From: an uncultured Scytonema sp.
Lineage (GTDB): Bacteria; Cyanobacteriota; Cyanobacteriia; Cyanobacteriales; Nostocaceae
NCBI GenBank assembly: GCA_937873135.1
Contig: CALMVQ010000110.1
Span: 35,533 to 99,532 of the forward strand
DNA length: 64,000 nt
Direction of reading: 5' to 3'
Numbering within the stretch: position 1 is the first letter of the stretch; each line of letters begins with the position of its first letter. Made by a program: the position numbers and the translations under genes. This document shows positions 8,302-15,840 of this stretch, piece by piece. Under the pieces are notes generated by a model. That model made no database searches, was not told the DNA's origin, and saw only the letters and a list, made by a program, of their open reading frames with translations.

Positions 8302-9891
8302 TTGATTAAAAAAATGCTAAATTTTTCCGAACTGAAGCTGGTTAAAGTCAGAGATTACAAAGATAATTTTGTGGGGATCCGCAAATGTGCATCTGGGGAT
8401 AGTTTTGAGTTTTGTCTACCAAATGGTTTTGACGATTTTCCCGATGGTGATTTTAACCAAGTAAGGGATTTATTTTTTAAAATGTATCGAACTTTCCGTA
8501 AATTTGAGTGTGATAATACGCTTACTAACCGATTTAAAATAAACGAGCCTAAATATCAACGAGAACAAGATCAGACTACTCTTTCTTCTGGTGGCATCAG
8601 TATGCAGACTCAAGAAGGGGAACCTTGTATGCTTTATAGTAAATTGAGGATGATTGAGCGAGTTTTAGAAGCATATGACGACCTTGCTATAAACTCTATA
8701 CAAAAGAAAATCAGACGGAGTGAAGATATTGATTATTCACAAATTCATAAATACTTAGAGCGTGCTATTTACCTTGAGCAGGATGTAATTTACATTGAGA
8801 CAATGGATCTACCGCGTCCGATTGTGCGTTATGAAAGTACTGACATAGTTAACTTATATTGTTATATTCTTGATGAGATTGTGCAACAGTTACATGGTGA
8901 TGTACCTGAGAACATTCAAGTTCGCATTCAAGATATTCGATTTCTTTCCCAACATTTTCAAGACGACTACTTGAATAGTAACCAGTCTATTTTTGACAAA
9001 GACACTTTTATAGAAACTAGCAATATTCTTAAAGAAGCTTTAGATAATATAGAGAAAAATACTTATTACAAAGACATAGATTTTTGGCAACTTTATGAAG
9101 CTATTGAAACGTTTTTATATGGTGAAATCAATCCCGAACTTAACGATGGCGAATACTGGGGAATACAAAGCTTCTCTCTTGTTTGGGAGGATATATGTAA
9201 CACATATTTCTTTAAAAAACATTATAATAATATTTGTTTTGCAGATACGGATATTCCTATCAAAGATTATCAAAACCCAGAAAGGGAAGGTGAAGAGCAA
9301 AAACGAGTTGGTAACTATGCTAGGAAGTTTGATAGTCAAAATGAGAATAAATATGGTAATCAATGGATTTATAGAACATTTTCAAATATTCCTTACTCAC
9401 AAAAAGAAGGTAGTTTCTTTGGATGGAATCTACTAATTTGTATCGAATTTAATCCTCTGCCTGGAACTTTAGTCTACTCTAATCCTAAATCTCAATATAA
9501 TGATGTCCATAAAAGAGATAGAAGTAGAAAGGAAGTACTACGTCGCTTTCCTTGTCCTGATTTAGTTTTCAAAAGTGAATCAGATAAGGGAATTGAGTTA
9601 AGTATTGTAGACTATAAAGATGTTACGATTGATTTTTACTATAGAAACTTTAAATTACCATTATATAAATCCGATAAAAAATATAGAAGCGATATCATAA
9701 AACAACTTACTTATGAGTTAGCATTACAGCAGACACATAATATTTTAAATAATATTTTTTTAATTCCTTACTATTATAAAGATTTTGCTAAATCAGGAGA
9801 ACTGGAACCGGATTTCAATATTAAAGGAATTAAGATTTTTAAAGCGAATTTTACGCTGATTCAACAAATATATTTAAATGAAAGTTTATGA
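8302..9891 (+). CDS. McrC/LlaJI-like PD-(D/E)xK nuclease subunit
   Basis: A 529-residue protein from a TTG start (525 from the in-frame ATG at 8314), placed directly after the McrB-like gene. The C-terminal third has PD at 419-420 and DYK at 437-439, followed about 25 residues later by the helix IIKQLTYELALQQ. That is the layout of a PD-(D/E)xK nuclease core as in McrC. The N-terminal 300 residues are not recognised and could hold a DNA-reading or coupling domain. The function inferred is DNA cleavage powered by the McrB-like motor. It overlaps the next gene by four bases (ATGA). LlaJI-family restriction proteins are the closest match I can suggest from memory. Confidence 0.72.
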   Translation: MIKKMLNFSELKLVKVRDYKDNFVGIRKCASGDSFEFCLPNGFDDFPDGDFNQVRDLFFKMYRTFRKFECDNTLTNRFKINEPKYQREQDQTTLSSGGISMQTQEGEPCMLYSKLRMIERVLEAYDDLAINSIQKKIRRSEDIDYSQIHKYLERAIYLEQDVIYIETMDLPRPIVRYESTDIVNLYCYILDEIVQQLHGDVPENIQVRIQDIRFLSQHFQDDYLNSNQSIFDKDTFIETSNILKEALDNIEKNTYYKDIDFWQLYEAIETFLYGEINPELNDGEYWGIQSFSLVWEDICNTYFFKKHYNNICFADTDIPIKDYQNPEREGEEQKRVGNYARKFDSQNENKYGNQWIYRTFSNIPYSQKEGSFFGWNLLICIEFNPLPGTLVYSNPKSQYNDVHKRDRSRKEVLRRFPCPDLVFKSESDKGIELSIVDYKDVTIDFYYRNFKLPLYKSDKKYRSDIIKQLTYELALQQTHNILNNIFLIPYYYKDFAKSGELEPDFNIKGIKIFKANFTLIQQIYLNESL

Positions 9892-10436
9892 GTAATGAAA
9901 TAGATATTATCGGAATTCGCTCTGAGAGCTTATGTTATGAAAGTGATTACGTTCCTTTTATCAGTTTTAAAAACAAATTTCAAAAAGATGCAGTAGAAAA
10001 ATATATTCTAGAAGAGGTAGATGATTTTTTTAAGAATATTTTAAGAAAAAATTTTTTCCAGACTCAGATTCCATATCATAAAATTATTACCAAATCAGAT
10101 TTCATAGCAATAGATATCAGTTATTTTTATGAAAATATTTTTTATGATTTAGGAGAGCGGGACAAGAATGGAAAGTTAAAACCAAAAATAAAATGGGGTA
10201 TTACTTTCGATGAAAAATGTGTTCCAATTCGAGTAGCAAATCAGTATAGAATAAAGCCAGAGGAAAAAATCGGTTATTTTGATCGCCGAGAAGGTCGTCC
10301 ACGCTTGCAATATCGCTCACATAACCCATATCCACCTTATCGTCAATACGGTACTATTGATATTAATGGAGAGCCTATTTTTTATTACCTTCAATTTACC
10401 CTTCAGGAAATTTTAGATGTTATTGAGCAATTATAA
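9888..10436 (+). CDS. Unrecognised third protein of the McrB-like cassette
   Basis: A 182-residue soluble protein. Its ATG overlaps the stop of the nuclease gene (ATGA), so it is very probably co-translated. It is rich in aromatic residues and lysine. The second half has short basic and tyrosine-rich stretches (DRREGRPRLQYRSHNPYPPY) that could contact nucleic acid, but no known motif is visible. Its AT-rich composition matches the two genes before it. Because the motor subunit lacks a specificity domain, this protein is a candidate for target recognition or regulation; that is inference from gene context only. Confidence 0.7.
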   Translation: MSNEIDIIGIRSESLCYESDYVPFISFKNKFQKDAVEKYILEEVDDFFKNILRKNFFQTQIPYHKIITKSDFIAIDISYFYENIFYDLGERDKNGKLKPKIKWGITFDEKCVPIRVANQYRIKPEEKIGYFDRREGRPRLQYRSHNPYPPYRQYGTIDINGEPIFYYLQFTLQEILDVIEQL

Positions 10437-10521
10437 AATCCTTAAAATTCAATTTAGTGGAATTAGTTAGTATATGTTAGGAGTGTTCTTTTGGTTAGAA
10501 GCTAAAACATGGGTTTGGCGC

Positions 10522-10558
10522 AAAGCCTGCCGGAGGGAGTATCCCCCCGACAGGCTTT
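10522..10558. terminator. Strong hairpin between convergent genes
   Basis: The stem AAAGCCTGCCGGAGGGA pairs with TCCCCCCGACAGGCTTT with two mismatches around a GTA loop. It lies 86 bases after the stop of the 182-residue gene. The right flank has only a short T-run, so termination is likely but not textbook. It may serve the cassette on the plus strand. Confidence 0.5.
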
Positions 10559-10659
10559 ACGTTTCTGTGCATTGATTACTTCATTCTCCCATTTAAAGTG
10601 GATGTTTGAATGGAAATTGACATTCGCTCTTTGCAGGTGCAAGATATAAGTTGATCCCA

Positions 10660-10773
10660 CTAGTCATCATTACTAACTACATAGGCAAAAACTCGCGCAT
10701 CAATCTCAATGCCTAAACGCGCCTCTTCCTGATGCCACAAACGAATCAAATCTTCCCGAATGCCCTCTACCAT
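10660..10773 (-). CDS. Small 37-residue open frame, possible gene remnant
   Basis: The minus strand encodes MVEGIREDLIRLW... ending VVSNDD. The peptide has amphipathic helical character and ends cleanly, but it is very short and begins soon after an in-frame stop. It lies downstream of the NRPS gene in the same orientation. It may be the N-terminal piece of a larger lost gene. I do not recognise the family. Confidence 0.3.
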   Translation of the reverse strand: MVEGIREDLIRLWHQEEARLGIEIDARVFAYVVSNDD

Positions 10774-10811
10774 CTGCCTTTCTTTGGAAAATTAACCTTT
10801 TAAAATATCCT

Positions 10812-13800
10812 CTAACGCCCCTTGCTCTCTTTGTTTAGGGAGGATAACTTAATCCGCCGACTTTCACGCGATAGTGGTACCAAAACTGGGGCTTGACTTT
10901 GAGCATTGCTTTGTTTAAACTTTTCCACTACTTTAGATAATTCTGCAATTGTCGATGCTTCAAATACTGTACGCAAAGGTAACTCCACACACAAGGTGTC
11001 GCGCACTCTAGAGACAAGCTGAGTTGCCAGTAATGAATGACCACCTAATTCAAAGAAATTGTCATAAATTCCTACCTGCTTAAGTCCCAAAACCTCAGCA
11101 AAAATTTTCACCAGCACTTGTTCAACAGGAGTCCGAGGTGCGATGTAATTTTCAGGCAATTGGGGCTTAATTGCATCATGCAATGCTCTTAAGGCGCGGC
11201 GATTGACTTTACCGTTAGCTGTTAGAGGTAAAGACTCCAAGACGACAAAAGCTGATGGCATCATGTACTCAGGCAGTTTTTCTGCTATGTAAGTCTGTAA
11301 CTGGGGCACTAATTTACGCGCAGCTTTGGCTTGTAGGGGATTATTGGCGTAAGATTGCCAGGGACGAGAGTGAGTAATGCTCTGTGGAAAAATAGTTCTC
11401 TTACCTATTCCATCTTGTCGTACAAAAACCACATCATAGAATCCTTGAATATTTGAAGGTGACCAGGTAATATCAACTCTGTAAGGTACATCCAGTGTAT
11501 ACAAATCTTCTGGGTCTACTCCAAAATTTTCGATTTCTTGCAAAGCTTTACGCATTTGACCTACAGTTTTAAAACCTTCTACATCTGATAGCCATTCTGC
11601 TGTTTTAACTGCTGACATCACCCGCGCATTAGGTACATTGATAATGCTTAATATTTCCGGTTTATTTTCAATTAATAACTGACGCACTGCTGAGATGGTT
11701 AGATGCTCTTCAGACCAGTTTAACACTGAAGAATTTTCAGTATTATTAACAGTTTCGGCACTACTAATATGAAGAATCACATTGTAACGAAACTCAGTTA
11801 GCTCATTGTGATGTTTACCCCGCATCAGTTGAATTTGTGCATGATTAATCTGCGGAAAGCGTTGCTTTATTGCAGTAAAAAAAGCTGGTTCAATGACTAA
11901 CTCTGTTTCTTGAAATATTTGCATTTGTACCCGTTGCTGCAACTCGAAGCGGGTAAGGGAAGGTTCCGCTTGATACAGTTGCACTGACGCATGGAAAGCT
12001 TGCAAGAGTGGCAAACTACGCACATCTCCGATGAAAATAAAGCCACCGGGAGCAGTTGCCTTGACAGCATCTTCTAATACACGAATCAGATAATCAATGC
12101 TAGGGAAATATTGTACAACTGAGTTGAGAATTACTGCATCAAAAGCTGCTGTTTCCACTTTCTCGAAGTCAGTAGCCATTTGCTGATACAGCGTTACCTG
12201 CGGCATTTCTTGCTTTTGTAACTGCTGCTGAATGTAGTTAAGTGAAACTAGAGAAAAGTCTGTACCCCAATATTTAGTGCAGTGAGGTGCAATTTTAAAC
12301 AGAATTAAACCTGTGCCACAACCAATTTCTAACACTCGCTTGGGTTGCAAAGCCAAAATCTGCTCAACTTGGTTATTCACCCACGAGAGCATCTGCTCTG
12401 CTGGAATAGGCTGATTTGTGTAACTACTGTTCCAGCCGACAATATTCAATTTTGGATCTGCTGATTCAGCAGCTTGATTATAAGTTTCATTATAGAGCAT
12501 CTGCCATTGCAAAACTTGCTCATTCTGTAATTGCATTAATTGTATATTCTTCTGGTCGCTGCTGTATTCGGTTTTTGGTACCACATAAGCGTCGAGGCGC
12601 TTTTCGCCTTGATACTCACGAATTATTACTACAGTTTGCTGTACTGCTGGATGCTGACTCAGTACCGCTTCTATTTCTCCCAACTCAATGCGGTAGCCCC
12701 GCACCTTAACCTGCTCGTCGAGGCGACCTAAAAATTCAATGTTTCCATCTACTCGATAGCGAACTAAATCACCTGTTTTATAAAGTCGTGCTTTTAACTT
12801 ATTAGTAAAAGAATGAGAAAGGAAGCATTGAGCAGTTAAGTCAGGACGGTTTAAATAACCTCGAGCTAATCCATCACCACTGATGTATAATTCTCCCGAA
12901 ACGCCAATAGGTACTGGTTGTAAATGTTGATCTAATATGTAAACTTGTGTATTGGCGATCGCACGACCAATGGGGGATGCTAAATTATCTTTATTCTCAA
13001 CAGAAATATGACCCGAAGTTGTCACAACCGTGTTCTCAGTTGGTCCGTAATTATTAACTAACTGGAAAGGATGGTCAGCTAAAGGATATTGATTTAATCT
13101 GTCTCCACCTGTGAGTAATATTCGTAAAGCTGCGTTTTTAGGAAAATCTAATAAGAGAATTTTCTCGGCTATTGGAGTTGGGATAAAGGAAATTGTTATC
13201 GCTTTTGATATTAACCAATCTCGTAGCTGTTCAGGCATTTGCCGTACTTCATTATCTACAAAATAAATGCTTGCCCCAGTAGTAAGATAAGGCCAAATTT
13301 CCCAACCACAAGCGTCAAAGCCAACTCTTGAAATCTGCGTTGCTCGGTCAAGAAGTGAAACCGTAAACGCTTTTTGATGCCAAAAAACTAGATTCAACAA
13401 TCCTCTATGTTCAATTTTAACCCCTTTAGGTTTTCCAGTCGAGCCAGAAGTATAAATGACATAAGCAAGGGTATCTACTTTAACTTGGCTGGTAAGATTA
13501 TCTTCAACTTCTTGAGTAATAAATTCCGAATCATTATCTAAACAGATTACCTGTGAATTATGGTTTCCCAAACCTTTAATCCATTTATCTTGAGTTACTA
13601 AAACTGAGACTTGAGTATCTTCAAGCATAAAGTTTAAACGTTCAGATGGGTAGCTCGGATCTAAAGGTACATAAGCTCCGCCTGCTTTCAAGATGCCCAA
13701 CATCCCGATTACCATATCAAAAGAGCGTTCTACACAAATTCCTACTAAAACTTCGGTTTTAACTCCTAATTTGTTTAGATAATGTGCAAGTTTATTGCTA

Positions 13801-15527
13801 CGTATATTTAACTCCTTGTAGCTGAGTTGCTCATCGCCAAATACTAGTGCGATCGCATTAGGACTCTGTTCGGCAATGCTCTCAAATAACTCATGAATAC
13901 ACTTGTCTTGAGGATAAATTAACTGAGTATTATTCCATTGAACCAATAAATTATGTAGCTCAGATTCACTTAAAAATGGTAATTGTGCAATTCGTTCTTC
14001 TGGATTGGCAACTATACTCTCAAGTAATGTTTGGAAGTGTCCTAGCATCCTAGTGATAGTAGCGTCATCAAATAAATCAGTGCTGTAAATTACAAAACCA
14101 CTAATTCCTTCTGAGCTATCTACCCATAAACCATTTTGGGTATTTGGCTCCCATAGGTGTAGCTCCAAATCAAAGCGTGTTGTTTCCGTATCAAATGGTA
14201 GCGGACTTAAAGTTAAACCAGTTAACTCTAATGCTGACATAGGCGCATTTTGCAGGGCAAACACCACTTGAAACAGTGGATTTTGATTCAAATTCCGCTC
14301 TGGATGCAGTTCTTCTACGAGTTTTTCAAAAGGCAAATCTTGATGAGTGTATGCTCCTAAAGCTACCTCTCTTACTCTGCCTAATAATTCTCGAAAAGTT
14401 GGGTTTCCAGTTAAGTTGGTACGCAGTACTAAGCTATTGACAAAAAAACCAATTAATCCCTCAATTTCACTACGGTTGCGATTGGCAATAGGCGAACCAA
14501 TAGCAATATCTTCTTGTTGTGTGTAGCGGAAAAGCAAAACTTGAAATGCTGCTAGGAGGGTGATAAACAAAGTTACCCCTTCTTGGTGTCCAAGAGCTAA
14601 AAGTGCTTTGCTCAAACTTTTTGATAATTGCAGAGGTTGCCTTGCACCCTGGTAAGTTTGAACAGCTAGTCTTGGTCTGTCGGTTGGCAGATTTAACATA
14701 GAAATACCGTCTAATTGCTTCTGCCAGTAACCGAGTTGCTTTTGTAATACTTCCCCTTGTAACCATTGGCGTTGCCAGTATGCAAAGTCTGCATATTGGA
14801 TTGTAAGTTCCGGTAGTGCAGAAGACTGATTGTTAGCAAAGGCTGTGTAGAGTGCGGCTATCTCTTGAATCAGCACCCCAATAGACCAACCATCGGAGAC
14901 AATGTGGTGCATATTCAGCAGCAGGATGTATTCTGTCTCATCCAACCTCAGCAGTTTTACAAGCAACAACGAATCAGTTGATAAATTGAAAGGACGTTGA
15001 GCTTCAAGGTTAGTTAATCGTCGTGCTTGTATTTCTCGTTCAGTTTGTGGCAGTTGCCGTAAATCTATTATTGGTAACGGTATTGTTAGTGTAGGATTAA
15101 TTACTTGAATCGGTTGCCCTGACTGCATAACAAAAGTGGTGCGTAAAGCTTCATGTCGTCGCACAATTTCGTTAAAAGTTTGCTCTAGCGCGGCTAAATT
15201 TAGCGAACCTGTTAAATGTAGAGCTACTGGAATGTTATAGAAAGGATTATTAGGGATTAATTGGTCAAGAAACCACAGCCGTTGTTGAGCAAAGGAGAGG
15301 GGAAGAGTTCCTGAGCGCGAAATAGGTACGAGAGGTCTTAAGCTGTGGTTATTAGTACGATTAGTTACTTTTAAAAATTCAATAATTTCTGCTTTATGCT
15401 CTTGGATTTCTGCACGTAGTTCTGCTGTAAGAATTCCTTCAGGCGCGTTACAACGAAACTTTTCACCATCAATAAAAAATTGAATATCTAAGCTACGAAG
15501 ATAAGATAATAACTCAACTGTATTCAA
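10812..15527 (-). CDS. NRPS module: docking-C-A(nMT)-PCP
   Basis: A single-module nonribosomal peptide synthetase of about 1571 residues. Order: a TubC-type N-terminal docking domain (first 50 residues, NTVELLSYLRSLDIQFF), a condensation domain with MHHIVSDGW near residue 207, and an adenylation domain with YTSGSTGKPKG near 695. A SAM-dependent methyltransferase (VLEIGCGTG near 1066) is embedded between the A8 and A10 motifs, and a carrier domain with LGGHSLLA lies near 1497. My hand-read specificity code is DAWFLGNVVK, a known leucine code, so the product unit is predicted to be N-methyl-leucine. There is no thioesterase. The frame is open to 15620, but the upstream codons overlap an antitoxin gene. 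The TTG at 15527, with AGGGG eight bases before it, starts exactly at the docking domain. Confidence 0.88.
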   Translation of the reverse strand: MNTVELLSYLRSLDIQFFIDGEKFRCNAPEGILTAELRAEIQEHKAEIIEFLKVTNRTNNHSLRPLVPISRSGTLPLSFAQQRLWFLDQLIPNNPFYNIPVALHLTGSLNLAALEQTFNEIVRRHEALRTTFVMQSGQPIQVINPTLTIPLPIIDLRQLPQTEREIQARRLTNLEAQRPFNLSTDSLLLVKLLRLDETEYILLLNMHHIVSDGWSIGVLIQEIAALYTAFANNQSSALPELTIQYADFAYWQRQWLQGEVLQKQLGYWQKQLDGISMLNLPTDRPRLAVQTYQGARQPLQLSKSLSKALLALGHQEGVTLFITLLAAFQVLLFRYTQQEDIAIGSPIANRNRSEIEGLIGFFVNSLVLRTNLTGNPTFRELLGRVREVALGAYTHQDLPFEKLVEELHPERNLNQNPLFQVVFALQNAPMSALELTGLTLSPLPFDTETTRFDLELHLWEPNTQNGLWVDSSEGISGFVIYSTDLFDDATITRMLGHFQTLLESIVANPEERIAQLPFLSESELHNLLVQWNNTQLIYPQDKCIHELFESIAEQSPNAIALVFGDEQLSYKELNIRSNKLAHYLNKLGVKTEVLVGICVERSFDMVIGMLGILKAGGAYVPLDPSYPSERLNFMLEDTQVSVLVTQDKWIKGLGNHNSQVICLDNDSEFITQEVEDNLTSQVKVDTLAYVIYTSGSTGKPKGVKIEHRGLLNLVFWHQKAFTVSLLDRATQISRVGFDACGWEIWPYLTTGASIYFVDNEVRQMPEQLRDWLISKAITISFIPTPIAEKILLLDFPKNAALRILLTGGDRLNQYPLADHPFQLVNNYGPTENTVVTTSGHISVENKDNLASPIGRAIANTQVYILDQHLQPVPIGVSGELYISGDGLARGYLNRPDLTAQCFLSHSFTNKLKARLYKTGDLVRYRVDGNIEFLGRLDEQVKVRGYRIELGEIEAVLSQHPAVQQTVVIIREYQGEKRLDAYVVPKTEYSSDQKNIQLMQLQNEQVLQWQMLYNETYNQAAESADPKLNIVGWNSSYTNQPIPAEQMLSWVNNQVEQILALQPKRVLEIGCGTGLILFKIAPHCTKYWGTDFSLVSLNYIQQQLQKQEMPQVTLYQQMATDFEKVETAAFDAVILNSVVQYFPSIDYLIRVLEDAVKATAPGGFIFIGDVRSLPLLQAFHASVQLYQAEPSLTRFELQQRVQMQIFQETELVIEPAFFTAIKQRFPQINHAQIQLMRGKHHNELTEFRYNVILHISSAETVNNTENSSVLNWSEEHLTISAVRQLLIENKPEILSIINVPNARVMSAVKTAEWLSDVEGFKTVGQMRKALQEIENFGVDPEDLYTLDVPYRVDITWSPSNIQGFYDVVFVRQDGIGKRTIFPQSITHSRPWQSYANNPLQAKAARKLVPQLQTYIAEKLPEYMMPSAFVVLESLPLTANGKVNRRALRALHDAIKPQLPENYIAPRTPVEQVLVKIFAEVLGLKQVGIYDNFFELGGHSLLATQLVSRVRDTLCVELPLRTVFEASTIAELSKVVEKFKQSNAQSQAPVLVPLSRESRRIKLSSLNKESKGR

Positions 15528-15529
15528 AA

Positions 15530-15718
15530 TTACACCCCTTCGTAGCAGAAATCCATCAGGGCTTTCGCCCGCGCCTTGCGGTATGCCTCGAAATCCGCCA
15601 TCGACATGACAACCACGCAATCGCGCTTGTGGCGCTTAATTACGATAGGGTTGCGTTGCGCGGAATCGAGCAACGCGCCAAAATTGCTCTGCGCCTCCTT
15701 GGAAGTCATGTAATCCAT
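15530..15718 (-). CDS. Phd/YefM-type antitoxin, orphan
   Basis: A 62-residue protein, MDYMTSKEAQSNFGALLD, followed by a conserved PIVIKRHKRDCVVVMS core and a charged tail. This is the prevent-host-death/YefM antitoxin fold, which normally binds its own promoter and neutralises a RelE/Doc-type toxin. No toxin gene follows. Instead the stop codon is separated by two bases from the TTG start of the NRPS gene. The codon use is distinctly GC-rich compared with everything around it, suggesting recent transfer. The frame extends three codons up to a GTG at 15727. TATAAT-like elements lie in the 50 bases upstream. It may now act only as a leader or repressor for the NRPS gene. Confidence 0.75.
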   Translation of the reverse strand: MDYMTSKEAQSNFGALLDSAQRNPIVIKRHKRDCVVVMSMADFEAYRKARAKALMDFCYEGV

Positions 15719-15776
15719 AAAAGCCACATTATCTATATAAGATGTCTAATGGCTATTATAAGCCAACCCGTGGCGG

Positions 15777-15818
15777 AATTGGACTTTGGACAAACTTCTT
15801 TTTGTCCAAAGTCCAATT
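15777..15818. repeat. 18-base perfect inverted repeat
   Basis: AATTGGACTTTGGACAAA and its exact reverse complement flank a 6-base loop, giving one of the strongest hairpins in the window. It lies 22 bases past the stop of the kinase pseudogene and upstream of the antitoxin gene. It could be a terminator for the former kinase gene or the end of a transferred segment; there is no T-run on the minus strand after it. Confidence 0.75.
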
Positions 15819-15840
15819 TCAAACGGAGTTAGTAATCAGA

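Noticed and set aside
15528..15620. N-terminal extension of the NRPS protein to 15620
   Set aside because: Those codons overlap the antitoxin gene in another frame and precede the docking domain; TTG 15527 with AGGGG fits better.
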